The translations under genes were made by a program, and so were the position numbers. Of a stretch of DNA of 43,973 nt, positions 29,959 through 39,752 are shown piece after piece; position 1 is the first letter of the stretch; each line of letters opens with the position of its first letter. A model generated the notes under the pieces. That model ran no database searches. It was not told where the DNA came from and saw nothing but the letters and a program-made list of their open reading frames with translations. The stretch spans positions 1 through 43,973 of the forward strand of contig QCEG01000003.1 in NCBI GenBank assembly GCA_003278535.1, read 5' to 3'. Origin of the DNA: Prochlorococcus sp. AG-355-N18. GTDB taxonomy: Bacteria > Cyanobacteriota > Cyanobacteriia > PCC-6307 > Cyanobiaceae.

Positions 29959-32685
29959 TTGCTTAATTTAGGGGAATATTTCCCCTTTCCACTAGATGAT
30001 TTCCAATTAGAAGCAATTCGAGTTATTAATAGTGGAAATTCTGTTGTTTTAACGGCACCAACAGGTTCGGGTAAAACATTGATAGGTGAATTTGCTATTT
30101 ATAGAGGCTTATCTCATGACAGTAGAGTTTTTTATACAACACCTTTGAAAGCACTATCAAATCAAAAGTTTAGAGATTTTGCTAATCAATATGGTGATAA
30201 TAAAGTTGGTCTTTTAACTGGAGATATAAGTATAAATAGAGAAGCACCAATCTTAGTTATGACGACTGAGATTTTTAGGAACATGCTTTATGGTGAATTT
30301 GATGAATTTGATGATCCCTTAGAGAATTTAGAATCTGTGATTCTTGATGAATGCCATTATATGAATGACCCCCAAAGAGGCACAGTTTGGGAAGAAACTA
30401 TAATCCATTGCCCTACTAGAACTCAAATAATAGCTTTATCAGCAACAATAGCCAATGCAGATCAACTACAAAATTGGATAGAAAAAGTTCATGGGCCCAC
30501 AGTACTAATTAATAGCGATAAGAGACCAGTCCCACTTGATTTTATTTTTTGTAGTGTTAAAGGTCTCCATCCACTTTTAAATAATAAGGGTAATGGAATT
30601 CATCCAAACTGTAAAATTTGGAGAGCTCCTAAAGGGCAGAAAATGAGAGGAAAAGTGGGCAGGATAATGCAACCAAAGTCTCCCTCAATTGGCTTTGTGA
30701 TCTCTAAACTAGCTGAACGAAATATGTTGCCAGCTATTTATTTTATCTTTAGTAGAAGAGGATGTGACAAGGCTATTGAGATTATAAAAAACTTAACTTT
30801 AGTAAGTTATTCAGAAGCGAATATGATATCCCAGAAATTAGATGTTTATCTTAAAAATAATCAAGAGGCAATTAAAGATAAATCTCAATGCGAGGCATTA
30901 AAACGAGGTATTGCATCTCACCATGCTGGATTATTGCCTGCATGGAAAGAATTGGTGGAGGAATTATTTCAGCAAGGTTTGATAAAAGTTGTTTTTGCAA
31001 CTGAAACTCTTGCTGCAGGAATTAATATGCCCGCAAGAACCACTGTTATTTCTTCTTTATCAAAAAGGACAGAAGATGGGCACAGATTATTATTTAGCAG
31101 TGAATTTTTGCAAATGTCAGGAAGAGCTGGAAGAAGAGGAAAAGATACCCAAGGATATGTTGTTACATTACAAACAAGATTCGAAGGTGCCAAAGAAGCA
31201 AGTGCACTGGCTATTAGCAAACCAAATTCTTTAGAGAGTCAATTCACTCCGAGTTATGGAATGGTACTTAATCTTTTACAAAGTTATACTTTAGAAAAGT
31301 CTAAAGAATTAATTAAAAGAAGTTTTGGTAGTTTTTTATATTTAGGTGAATCTGCAGGTGAGAATATAATTCTTGAAAATTTAGATAAGGATTTAATTGA
31401 ATTAAAAAAAATGACATCTAACTTTTCATGGAAAGATTTTGATGCCTACGAAAAGTTAAAAAACCGTCTTAAAGAAGAGAGAAGAATCTTGAAAATTTTA
31501 GAAAAACAAGCAGCAGAAAAATTATCAGAAGAGATCACTAATGCACTCCCATATATTAAAGATGGAAGCTTAATTTCAATCAAAGCTCCTCAAATAAAAA
31601 GAAAAATTGTTCCAGGATTAATTTGTAAGAAAATGTATGAATCTCAAAAAATAAAGAGTTTATTGTGTTTGACAGTTGATAATTTATTTATTCTTATAAA
31701 ACCCTCATTCATTGTAAGTATTTTTAATGATTTGGATGCAATTGATGTCTCAGGACTTGAAGTACCAAAGATGTATTTTTCTGGAGAGGTATTTAGGGGA
31801 GATGATATGTCTCAGTGTTATGCGGATCGAATTTTAGAAGTTTCTAAAAAAAATGATTTACAAACTCCACAATATGATTTGTCAACGGAAGTTTTGGCAC
31901 AACAACAACAAATTAATAATCTAGAAGAAATAGTTAATGATCATCCCGCAAATAGATTTGGAGATTCTAGGAAATTAAAGAAATATAGAAAAAGAATTGT
32001 TGATGTTGAACAAGAAATATATATGAGGAAAAGACTTCTTGAGGATAAAGAAAATCATAACTGGAGTATTTTTACCGATTTGATTAAAATTTTGAACCAT
32101 TTCGGTTGTTTAAATGATTTGGAATTGACAGAAGTTGGACAAACAGTTGGTGCAATAAGAAGTGAAAATGAATTATGGATTGGTCTAGTTTTAGTTAGTG
32201 GTTATTTAGACGATTTAGATCCTCCTGAGTTAGCTGCAATTATTCAAGCTATATGTGTTGATATAAGGAGGCCTAATCTTTGGTGTAATTTTAAGCCTTC
32301 TTTAAAGATAATAGATGTTTTTAATGAATTAGATGGTTTAAGAAAATTAGTCGCTTCTCAACAAAATAAGTTTCATATTGAAATCCCTATTTATTTAGAA
32401 ATAGAGTTAACTGGAATTATTTCTGAATGGGCAAGAGGAAAAAAATGGAAAGATTTGGTTTTTAATACTTCATTAGATGAAGGTGATGTAGTGAGAATTA
32501 TTAGAAGATCAATTGATGTTCTTTCTCAAGTTCAATACTGTATTGGTGTTAGTAGTAAATTAAAAAGCAAAGCAAAGCTAGCATTAAAAGCTATTAATCG
32601 TTTTCCTGTTTCTGAATCTAATGATCTTATAAAAGTCTCTGAAGATATTAATCCTGCAACAAAAAGAATTGACAATAATTCTTAA
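29959..32685 (+). CDS. Ski2-like DExH-box helicase
   Basis: This 908-aa superfamily II helicase resembles Ski2/Mtr4-type RNA helicases. Motif I is TAPTGSGKT (32-40), motif II is the DECH box at 130-133, motif III is SATIANA near 160, and motif VI is QMSGRAGRRG near 385. The C-terminal half carries a DSHCT-like helical domain (about 720-890) with IYLEIELTGIISEWARGKKWKDLV. The start is probably TTG at 29959, since the frame has no ATG between the upstream stop at 29923 and this codon. Cyanobacterial members are common; substrates are unknown, presumably structured RNA. It is convergent with fumC. Confidence 0.92.
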   Translation: MLNLGEYFPFPLDDFQLEAIRVINSGNSVVLTAPTGSGKTLIGEFAIYRGLSHDSRVFYTTPLKALSNQKFRDFANQYGDNKVGLLTGDISINREAPILVMTTEIFRNMLYGEFDEFDDPLENLESVILDECHYMNDPQRGTVWEETIIHCPTRTQIIALSATIANADQLQNWIEKVHGPTVLINSDKRPVPLDFIFCSVKGLHPLLNNKGNGIHPNCKIWRAPKGQKMRGKVGRIMQPKSPSIGFVISKLAERNMLPAIYFIFSRRGCDKAIEIIKNLTLVSYSEANMISQKLDVYLKNNQEAIKDKSQCEALKRGIASHHAGLLPAWKELVEELFQQGLIKVVFATETLAAGINMPARTTVISSLSKRTEDGHRLLFSSEFLQMSGRAGRRGKDTQGYVVTLQTRFEGAKEASALAISKPNSLESQFTPSYGMVLNLLQSYTLEKSKELIKRSFGSFLYLGESAGENIILENLDKDLIELKKMTSNFSWKDFDAYEKLKNRLKEERRILKILEKQAAEKLSEEITNALPYIKDGSLISIKAPQIKRKIVPGLICKKMYESQKIKSLLCLTVDNLFILIKPSFIVSIFNDLDAIDVSGLEVPKMYFSGEVFRGDDMSQCYADRILEVSKKNDLQTPQYDLSTEVLAQQQQINNLEEIVNDHPANRFGDSRKLKKYRKRIVDVEQEIYMRKRLLEDKENHNWSIFTDLIKILNHFGCLNDLELTEVGQTVGAIRSENELWIGLVLVSGYLDDLDPPELAAIIQAICVDIRRPNLWCNFKPSLKIIDVFNELDGLRKLVASQQNKFHIEIPIYLEIELTGIISEWARGKKWKDLVFNTSLDEGDVVRIIRRSIDVLSQVQYCIGVSSKLKSKAKLALKAINRFPVSESNDLIKVSEDINPATKRIDNNS

Positions 32686-32693
32686 ATTTTTTT
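32664..32693. terminator. AT-rich hairpin between helicase and fumC
   Basis: A 7-bp inverted repeat AAGAATT/AATTCTT with a 6-base loop (32664-32683) is followed after three A residues by a seven-T run. It overlaps the helicase stop codon and faces the fumC stop at 32696. It could act as a weak intrinsic terminator for the helicase. The stem is AT-rich, so support is modest. Confidence 0.3.
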
Positions 32694-32695
32694 AA

Positions 32696-34081
32696 TCAAA
32701 TCATTGAATTGATATTCATTGCTTCATCAAATTCATCTTCGTTTAAATAACCTAATTTAATTGTTGCCTCTTTTAAATTTAATGATTCTTTGAAGGCAAG
32801 GTTTGCAATTTCAGCTGCTTTTTCATAACCAACTTTTGGCACTAGGGCTGTAACCAACATTAGTGAATTTTCTAAATTTAACTTTATTACCTTTTGATTA
32901 GGCTCCATCCCATTAACTAATTTTATTCTGAAGTTTTCTATTGCATTTTTTAGTAATTTTAAACTTGTGAGAATATTAAACCCAATAAGAGGCTTATATT
33001 CATTCATCTGTAGTGTGCCGCTAGAATTTGCCATTGAAACTGCATATTCAAGACCCATTATCTGAGTGCAAACCATTGATAAGGCTTCGCATTGAGTTGG
33101 ATTCACTTTACCCGGCATGATAGAACTTCCAGGTTCATTTTGAGGAATAATTAGTTCATATATTCCTGATCTTGGACCAGAAGATAGAATTTTTATATCA
33201 TTTGAAATTTTAAATAATATACCTGCTAATATTTTTATCTGACTCATTACTCGAGCTAGACGATCATGAGAGGCCATGATAGAAAAATTATTTTTTGATT
33301 TATAGAACATTAGATTAGTATCATCGGAAATTGATTTTATAGACTCTTCACAAAATCCTTTTGGACAATTAATCCCTGTTCCAACTGCAGTTCCTCCCAG
33401 AGGTAAGAAATACAATTCATTCAGACTAATAATAATTGCATTCTCAGCATCTTTAAGTTGCTCTGACCATCCTGATATTTCTTGCCCAAAAGTAAGAGGA
33501 ACTGCATCTTGAAAATGGGTTCTTCCTATCTTTATAAGGTCTTTCCATTCTTCACTTTTTTTATCAAGGATCTTAGTAAGTTCTCTTATCGTTGGAACTA
33601 AATTTTTGATTATTTCATTAACAACAGCTATTTGAATAGCAGCAGGAAAAGTGTCATTAGTTGACTGAGATTTATTTACATCATCATTCGGATGAATTGG
33701 TTGATGACTACCAAGCTCTGAATTAGTTTTTAAAGCTGCAATATTTGAAATTACCTCATTTACATTCATATTTGTTTGTGTGCCACTACCTGTTTGCCAA
33801 ACCTTTAGGGGAAACTGTGAATCGTGAAACCCATCAAGTATTTCTGTACATGCCTCTACAATCAAATCTTTTTTCCTTTTATCTATTAAACCTAAATTGA
33901 AATTCGCAATTGAAGCTGCTTTTTTTATGAGGGTGAGTGAATAAATTAACTCAATTGGAATTAATTCTTCTCCAATAGAAAAATTTATTATCGATCTTTG
34001 TGTTTGAGCGCCCCACAAAGCTTCCATGGGAACCTCTATTGTTCCCAAACTATCTTTTTCAATCCTAAAGTTTTTTGTCAT
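32696..34081 (-). CDS. fumC: Fumarate hydratase class II
   Basis: FumC interconverts fumarate and malate. The 461-aa member of the fumarase/aspartase superfamily has WQTGSGTQTNMNVNEV (95-110), HPNDDVNKSQSTNDTFP (130-146) and GRTHFQDAVPLTFGQE (186-201). The superfamily signature GSSIMPGKVNPTQCE (318-332) carries the catalytic Ser loop. The HPNDDVN and QDAVP motifs favour fumarase over aspartase. It lies 48 bp downstream of purB on the same strand, so the two lyase relatives may share a transcript. Confidence 0.95.
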   Translation of the reverse strand: MTKNFRIEKDSLGTIEVPMEALWGAQTQRSIINFSIGEELIPIELIYSLTLIKKAASIANFNLGLIDKRKKDLIVEACTEILDGFHDSQFPLKVWQTGSGTQTNMNVNEVISNIAALKTNSELGSHQPIHPNDDVNKSQSTNDTFPAAIQIAVVNEIIKNLVPTIRELTKILDKKSEEWKDLIKIGRTHFQDAVPLTFGQEISGWSEQLKDAENAIIISLNELYFLPLGGTAVGTGINCPKGFCEESIKSISDDTNLMFYKSKNNFSIMASHDRLARVMSQIKILAGILFKISNDIKILSSGPRSGIYELIIPQNEPGSSIMPGKVNPTQCEALSMVCTQIMGLEYAVSMANSSGTLQMNEYKPLIGFNILTSLKLLKNAIENFRIKLVNGMEPNQKVIKLNLENSLMLVTALVPKVGYEKAAEIANLAFKESLNLKEATIKLGYLNEDEFDEAMNINSMI

Positions 34082-34129
34082 TATTCCTCTGAAAACACTG
34101 GTTTAACTTAGATAAGGTTTTCAGTAATC

Positions 34130-35425
34130 CTAGATACCTAACTTCTCCCATATTACACTTAAATTATTGAGATGAATTGAAGGATTAAAACATTCTTCTA
34201 AGTCACTTTCATTAATAAGATCCATTATTTCATTATCTCTCTCTAAATTTTGTTTGAAATTCCCATTCTGAGTATTCCAAGCCTGATGAGCATTTTTTTG
34301 GACTAATTTATAAGCTTTTTCTCTAGAAAAGCCCTTCTCTACAAGCAAAAGTAAAACTTTCTGACTAAAGATTACACCACCATATATATTTAAATTTTTG
34401 AGCATATTTTTTGGATAAACTTCCAAATTGCTTACTATATCTTTCATTTCCCTGAGCATAAAATGCAAACAGATTGATACGTCAGGTAACATAATACGTT
34501 CATTGGAACTATGGCTTATATCTCTTTCATGCCAAAGTGGAACATTTTCCAGTGCTGTTAAAACGTAACTCCTCAAAATTCTTGCTAAACCGCTTACTCT
34601 TTCACTTCGAATAGGATTTCTTTTATGAGGCATAGCAGAACTTCCTTTTTGCCCTTTTGTAAAGCCCTCCTCAACTTCTAAAACATCAGTCCTTTGCAAA
34701 TTTCTTATTTCAGTTGCGAATCTATCTAGAGAAGCGCCAATTAGTGCAATAGTTTGAACATATTCTGCATGCCTGTCTCTCGATATGACTTGCGTACTTG
34801 CTGTATCTGGTTTTAAGCCAAGTAAATCACAAGTTATTTGTTCTACTTTGGGATTCGTATTAGCGTAAGTTCCCATTGCACCACTAATTTGTCCAATAGC
34901 TACAGATTCTTTCAGTGTTAACAATCTTTTTTTGTTCCTTATTATTTCTGCTAACCATCCAGCAAGTTTAAAACCAAAGGAAATTGGCTCGCCATGAATT
35001 GCATGAGATCTGCCAATCATTAATGTATTTTTATGCTTCCTTGCTAATAATCTGACTTCATTTTCTAGGTTCTCAATTTCTGCTAATAACAATTTGCAAG
35101 AATCTTTTAACTGAAGAGATAAGCCGGTATCAAGTACATCACTACTGGTCATACCAACATGTATATATCTTCCAGAATCTCCTACAAATTCATTAACACT
35201 TGTAAGAAATGCTATAACATCATGTTTAACTTCTTTCTCAATTTCTGTAATTCTAGATTCATCAAACTTTGCATTTGAACGTATCTCTTTCATGGCATTC
35301 TCAGGAATTTTTCCCAAGGAAAAATTTGCTTCACATGCAGCTATTTCAACCTTAAGCCAACTCTGGAATTTTGCGCTATCAGTCCAGATTTTCCCCATTT
35401 CGGGTAATGTGTAACGCTCGATCAC
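34130..35425 (-). CDS. purB: Adenylosuccinate lyase
   Basis: PurB removes fumarate from SAICAR and from adenylosuccinate in purine synthesis. The fumarate it makes is substrate for FumC, encoded next door. The 431-aa protein opens MIERYTLPEMGKIWTDSAKFQSWLKVE. It has HVGMTSSDVLDT (89-100), GRSHAIHGEPISFG (138-151) with His141, and GSSAMPHKRNP (261-271) with the catalytic Ser loop. The length is normal. The start is ATG at 35425. A 282-bp gap separates it from the divergent tlyA gene. Confidence 0.96.
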   Translation of the reverse strand: MIERYTLPEMGKIWTDSAKFQSWLKVEIAACEANFSLGKIPENAMKEIRSNAKFDESRITEIEKEVKHDVIAFLTSVNEFVGDSGRYIHVGMTSSDVLDTGLSLQLKDSCKLLLAEIENLENEVRLLARKHKNTLMIGRSHAIHGEPISFGFKLAGWLAEIIRNKKRLLTLKESVAIGQISGAMGTYANTNPKVEQITCDLLGLKPDTASTQVISRDRHAEYVQTIALIGASLDRFATEIRNLQRTDVLEVEEGFTKGQKGSSAMPHKRNPIRSERVSGLARILRSYVLTALENVPLWHERDISHSSNERIMLPDVSICLHFMLREMKDIVSNLEVYPKNMLKNLNIYGGVIFSQKVLLLLVEKGFSREKAYKLVQKNAHQAWNTQNGNFKQNLERDNEIMDLINESDLEECFNPSIHLNNLSVIWEKLGI

Positions 35426-35707
35426 AATTTTTATTAATTATCAATTTAAACTTTATAACCAAAATCGAATTATTGCTCTATACCTTCAAGATGTACTTGC
35501 CATTGAACATATTTGCCTAGCTATTATTTTCTTATGTAACATTTTTCTGGCTAATTAAGAAAGCTTAAATATAAAAATGTTTGCATTTATTCCTTTCATT
35601 AATAATGGGTAATTTTTTAGTTCTTACTTAAAATTGGAAGGTATTAAAGAATTTGGATCTTAATCTTGTAGAAGTTCATTATTCAGTCTTTTTTTATTGA
35701 TTATTAG
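35426..35707. other. Intergenic gap purB/tlyA
   Basis: This 282-bp divergent gap between purB (minus) and the rRNA methylase gene (plus) is the longest gene-free stretch in the window. I found no tRNA, no convincing small open frame, no strong inverted repeat and no NtcA-like site. It presumably holds both promoters and leaders. A small RNA cannot be excluded by eye. Confidence 0.5.
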
Positions 35708-36520
35708 ATGATTAAAAAAAGTAGATTAGACCTTTATCTTCTTAAAAGTGGTTTATGTGAGACTCGTCAAAAAGCCCAAGGTTTAATTCTTGCGGGCAAG
35801 GTTAGAGATATCAATGGAAAAGTATGGGATAAACCTGGACAACAAGTATTAATTGGATCTGAATTTTTTATTGATTCCGAACCTATGTTTGTATCAAGGG
35901 GGGGCGAAAAATTAATGGAGGCATTTAATAAACTTGAAATTAAAGTAAAAGATAAAATATGTATTGACGCAGGAATCTCTACTGGGGGATTTACAGATTG
36001 CTTATTGCAACAAGGAGCACAGTTAGTTTATGGGATAGATGTTGGTTATGGGCAGACTGCATGGAAGATTAGAAATAACCCAAAAGTCATACTTTTTGAA
36101 CGAACTAATATTCGAAATTTAAAACCTAATGATCTTTTATCTAGAAGTAATAAATTACCAAATTTTGTGGTTGCTGATTTATCTTTTATTTCATTAAAGT
36201 TAGTTTTTAAATCAATTGGTAATTTATTAGAAGGTGATTGTATTGAGGGAATATTTTTAATTAAACCCCAATTTGAGGTGGGTAAAGATAAAGTAAGTAA
36301 AGGGGGCGTTGTTCGCAATCCTAAATTCCATACTGAGGCTATAGAGTCTGTTATTTATGCTGCTAAGAATTTCCAATGGAATATAAAGAATTTGATAGCT
36401 TCCCCTCTAGTAGGACCTGCTGGAAATCATGAATATTTAGCTTGGATGACCTTAGGAAGTCAATCAAATAATAAGATTAATAGTGAATATATACAAAATT
36501 TAGTAAAAGAAACTCTTTGA
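35708..36520 (+). CDS. tlyA: TlyA-family rRNA 2'-O-methyltransferase / hemolysin-like
   Basis: This 270-aa protein has an N-terminal S4 RNA-binding domain (about 3-60, RLDLYLLKSGLCETRQKAQGLILAGKV in the usual pattern) and an FtsJ-like SAM methyltransferase domain. SRGGEKL is at 63-69 and DAGISTGGFTDCLLQ at 87-101. Then come YGIDVGYGQ (108-116) and VADLSFISLK. Mycobacterial TlyA makes 2'-O-methylcytidine in 16S and 23S rRNA. Many orthologues are labelled hemolysin on thin evidence. Its stop is separated by one base from the stop of convergent glnB. Confidence 0.92.
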   Translation: MIKKSRLDLYLLKSGLCETRQKAQGLILAGKVRDINGKVWDKPGQQVLIGSEFFIDSEPMFVSRGGEKLMEAFNKLEIKVKDKICIDAGISTGGFTDCLLQQGAQLVYGIDVGYGQTAWKIRNNPKVILFERTNIRNLKPNDLLSRSNKLPNFVVADLSFISLKLVFKSIGNLLEGDCIEGIFLIKPQFEVGKDKVSKGGVVRNPKFHTEAIESVIYAAKNFQWNIKNLIASPLVGPAGNHEYLAWMTLGSQSNNKINSEYIQNLVKETL

Positions 36521-36521
36521 A

Positions 36522-36884
<363 letters not shown>

Positions 36885-37130
36885 TTAATTGTTTTTTGGA
36901 AAAACATCCAAAATTGAAATATCAGAAAAACATTCAACATTAAGGCCTGCATTCTTGGCGTCTTCAATTAATAGTTGCGAATTTTCTTCAGAAATTATTA
37001 CTGTACTATTTGACAACGCTTCCCACTGATCATTCTCAAAGTGTGTTTGAAGCCATAACATTCCAATTGCAGTTTTTGGTTGAAGAGATTTATTTAAGTT
37101 GTTATCGATAGTTATCAAACAAATGTCCAT
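36885..37130 (-). CDS. Small protein co-located with PII, unknown
   Basis: This 81-aa soluble, acidic protein is one I do not recognise by family. It has a short N-terminal strand MDICLITIDNN, a central WLQTHFENDQWEALSNSTVIISEENSQLLIEDAKNAG split over residues 26-62, and a C-terminal VECFSDISILDVFP. The alternating strand/helix pattern suggests a small alpha/beta fold. It lies between a predicted NtcA-activated promoter and glnB, 24 bp ahead of glnB, so it is probably co-expressed with PII under nitrogen stress. A role near PII is inference from context only. Confidence 0.7.
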   Translation of the reverse strand: MDICLITIDNNLNKSLQPKTAIGMLWLQTHFENDQWEALSNSTVIISEENSQLLIEDAKNAGLNVECFSDISILDVFPKNN

Positions 37131-37197
37131 TAATTTTTCATTGAACTAAACACATATAAACCTTTCGTCGGACATTATGAATGTTATTGTTGATACA

Positions 37198-37239
37198 AAA
37201 ATAAGATTTAACATCTTTTGACTTAGTCAATTGTAATAC
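37198..37239 (-). promoter_or_regulatory. NtcA-type promoter for the glnB operon
   Basis: Read on the minus strand, GTA-N8-GAC (37239-37226) stands exactly 22 bases before TATTTT (37203-37198). This matches the NtcA class II layout GTAN8TAC-N22-TAN3T with one change in the second half-site. It points at the 81-aa gene and glnB, giving a leader of about 60 bases. NtcA control of glnB is well established in cyanobacteria. The match itself is by eye. Confidence 0.6.
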
Positions 37240-37319
37240 TTAGATTTGTTGATACTTTTGCGAATTTTTATCTTTATATATAGTTTTTATATAGGTTTAG
37301 TAAAAAAGTTCTACTAAAA

Positions 37320-37730
37320 ATGAGTACAGTTAAATTAGAAGATTCCACTCAAAGACCGCTATATGGTGAAAGAATTATTGAAGAATCAAAAATAATTTGT
37401 TTCGATAATCCAAATAAGAAAAGAATTTATGAAATTTCTATTCAGTTACCTGAATTTACATGTAAGTGCCCCTTTTCTGGTTATCCGGATTTTGCAAAGC
37501 TAAATATTATTTATCAACCTAATTTGAAAGTCTATGAGTTGAAGTCTTTAAAGCTTTATATTAATAATTTTAGGGATATAAAAATATCACATGAGGAAGT
37601 TGTGAATAGAATTATGGATGATTTAGTGAATGAAGGTTCACCTCACTGGATACATTTAAATGCTGCATTTAACCCCAGAGGGAATGTTTCTATGCAGTTA
37701 GATATTTTTAATGGGCAGAAAAGAAATTAA
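37320..37730 (+). CDS. queF: NADPH-dependent 7-cyano-7-deazaguanine reductase QueF
   Basis: QueF reduces the nitrile of preQ0 to the amine preQ1 in queuosine synthesis. This is the short, single-domain (YkvM-like) type of 136 aa. The catalytic Cys50 and Asp57 lie in [14 protein letters not shown] (47-60). [15 protein letters not shown] follows, where the Glu of the family binds substrate. The start is ATG at 37320. No preQ1 riboswitch is visible upstream. It is convergent with ccs1, their ends overlapping by four bases. Confidence 0.94.
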   Translation: MSTVKLEDSTQRPLYGERIIEESKIICFDNPNKKRIYEISIQLPEFTCKCPFSGYPDFAKLNIIYQPNLKVYELKSLKLYINNFRDIKISHEEVVNRIMDDLVNEGSPHWIHLNAAFNPRGNVSMQLDIFNGQKRN

Positions 37731-39013
37731 AAATTTTTTATTTCGTCTGATAATTTAAAAAATTCTTTTTTAAAACCAACTAGATTTTTATTACTTAGCC
37801 CTCCAATAGATAACTTTTGTGATTCTTTATTTACCAGAATCCATAATTGGTTAGTTGGTATAAGACTAATTATTGTTCCAAAAATTATTAAGATAAATGA
37901 GAAGTAAATAAATGGTATAGACGGATCATTTTTAATTATTAATCCACTGCTGGGGATTATTTTTTTCAGAGATATTTTTGAAGAGTTAACTTCTAAAGGA
38001 TCGTCATTGATATAGAGATTATTTTCGGAAAAATTTTCTATATTTGAAATTTTAAGTGGACCATTTTCATTATCTATTGTTAAAAGGAAATTTTTTTTAG
38101 TCTCCGATCCTAATTCAATTAAAACTCCCCAAACTTGATCGCCGATTTCGGGAATCTCCCTTAATTGCAATTGATAAAGGATATTATCTATTTCTAAAAC
38201 AACATTTGATATTGCCCAATCAGCTTGATAAATAGTTAATCCTTTAAATCTGATTGGGTGATTAACTTTGGTGGTTTTTATTTCATTTAAATTTAGATCT
38301 TCAGAAGAAAAATTTAATTTTGAAATAAATTGTTTTGGGACACCATCACTTTCTCGTTCTATAGAAAAATCGACTAATTTTATATTGGCTTTTGAGTTTG
38401 TGCTCTCATTAACAAGATCCAAAGTTTCTCCGGGCAGTAAATATTGTTCTTTTGATTGACTTGTAAAACTTCCATAAGCTGAACCTATAAGTAAGACTAT
38501 TAATCCGATATGTACAACTAAAGGACCGATTTTCCCAATTAAACCCCTTCTTGCAGAAATATGATTTTTAAATTTGTATGTTTTCCATCCTCTTTTTTTA
38601 AGTAATGAATCAACTTTTGATATATGTTCTCCATCTTGATTGATTGGATGACTTGTAGTTAGTTGCAGTTTGCTAAATTTTTTTTCGCTCTTGTATTCAA
38701 TCCATTTTAATGAAGCTTTTAATGATGGGATTTGCCTCCTGAAACTACAAGCTGCTAGAGATATGCAAAGAAGAATTAATGTAAATAAAAACCAAAAGCT
38801 TGTATATATATGATCCAATTGAAGTATTAAGACTTTTTCTCCATCTAAAAATCCAAAAATGGGAGAACTATCGAAATTATCAATATAAAATTTATTACTA
38901 CTTCCTTGAGGTATAAAAGTACCTATGCCGCTTGTAATAGCTATGAAAATTATCAGTGATATGGCGAATCTTAAACTTGATATTTTTAATATTAGATTCT
39001 TAAAAATAATCAT
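37727..39013 (-). CDS. ccs1: Cytochrome c biogenesis protein Ccs1/CcsB (ResB family)
   Basis: This 428-aa ResB-family membrane protein works with CcsA in system II cytochrome c maturation and delivers heme to apocytochromes on the lumenal side. Hydrophobic segments are near 15-33, 68-90 and 160-182 ([19 protein letters not shown]), with the last near 367-385. A large soluble lumenal domain lies between (about 185-360). His168 in PLVVHIGLI is the type of conserved histidine seen in the family. It begins one base after the ccdA stop, so the two are co-transcribed. Confidence 0.92.
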   Translation of the reverse strand: MIIFKNLILKISSLRFAISLIIFIAITSGIGTFIPQGSSNKFYIDNFDSSPIFGFLDGEKVLILQLDHIYTSFWFLFTLILLCISLAACSFRRQIPSLKASLKWIEYKSEKKFSKLQLTTSHPINQDGEHISKVDSLLKKRGWKTYKFKNHISARRGLIGKIGPLVVHIGLIVLLIGSAYGSFTSQSKEQYLLPGETLDLVNESTNSKANIKLVDFSIERESDGVPKQFISKLNFSSEDLNLNEIKTTKVNHPIRFKGLTIYQADWAISNVVLEIDNILYQLQLREIPEIGDQVWGVLIELGSETKKNFLLTIDNENGPLKISNIENFSENNLYINDDPLEVNSSKISLKKIIPSSGLIIKNDPSIPFIYFSFILIIFGTIISLIPTNQLWILVNKESQKLSIGGLSNKNLVGFKKEFFKLSDEIKNF

Positions 39014-39670
39014 TCAAATCCAATTTGATAATAAATTTAATAACCCTAGGGAAACTAAAAATATCCCACTTAAAGTCGGAATTATTTGACTAAATTTTCT
39101 AATCGTTAAAAATTGTTTTAAGTTTTCTGTAGTAGCTCCTGCAACGATTAATGGAGTTACTTGGCCTATCCCAAAGAAAAACAAAAAAATAATAGATATT
39201 GTTGGATTTTTAGCTTGTGATACCCAAGCAAGAAGAGTTGCTAAAACTGGAGTAATGCAAGGTGAAGAAGCTAGTCCAAAAGTAGTCCCTATGGCAAAAG
39301 GTGCTATAAATATTGGTATTTTATCTTCAATTATTTTTAAATCAGGCCCATTCGGGAACTGAAACTTCAGAATCCCTAGTAAATTTAAACCCATTGTTAT
39401 TGCTATCAATGCAACGATCGAAGTGTAATATGATGGGATTTGCCCATATATCCTACCTAAGAATCCACTGGCAGCTCCAAGCGCAACGAGTGAAAAAACG
39501 ACTCCTCCTGAAAAACTAATAAGTTTAAATTTATTTTTCTCTGTTCCTCCTATGTAAGCAATAGTGATTGGTAGTAATGATAATGAGCATGGGCCAAGAC
39601 TCGTTAAAAGTCCTGCGCTGAAAACCAAAAATATAGTAAATGGGCCAGGATTATTCAGGCTATTCTGCAT
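39014..39670 (-). CDS. ccdA: Thiol:disulfide transporter CcdA
   Basis: CcdA passes reducing power across the thylakoid or plasma membrane to keep apocytochrome c cysteines reduced. The 218-aa, six-helix protein has its two redox cysteines at Cys28 (SLGPCSLSLLP) and Cys138 (ASSPCITPVLATLLAW), the normal CcdA arrangement. It lies directly upstream of ccs1 on the same strand and forms a cytochrome c maturation pair with it. The start is ATG at 39670. The gap to ftsW upstream is 82 bp. Confidence 0.94.
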   Translation of the reverse strand: MQNSLNNPGPFTIFLVFSAGLLTSLGPCSLSLLPITIAYIGGTEKNKFKLISFSGGVVFSLVALGAASGFLGRIYGQIPSYYTSIVALIAITMGLNLLGILKFQFPNGPDLKIIEDKIPIFIAPFAIGTTFGLASSPCITPVLATLLAWVSQAKNPTISIIFLFFFGIGQVTPLIVAGATTENLKQFLTIRKFSQIIPTLSGIFLVSLGLLNLLSNWI

Positions 39671-39752
39671 AAGCAGATTACCCTTTTGAGATAATTCTGA
39701 AATAACTAAATTAAATGATTCGATAGCTTAAATTAAATCTTATAAATTCTAA

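Noticed and set aside
35708..36520. Hemolysin
   Set aside because: The S4 plus FtsJ-type methyltransferase layout fits rRNA methylation; the hemolysin label is inherited from weak early assays.
37131..37319. preQ1 riboswitch ahead of queF
   Set aside because: No pseudoknot-like C-rich loop and A-rich tail motif could be found; the gap is better explained by the NtcA-type promoter and a queF promoter.
37725..37760. Terminator hairpin between queF and ccs1
   Set aside because: The repeat is pure A/T with a register slip, and the two genes overlap there, so pairing is not convincing.
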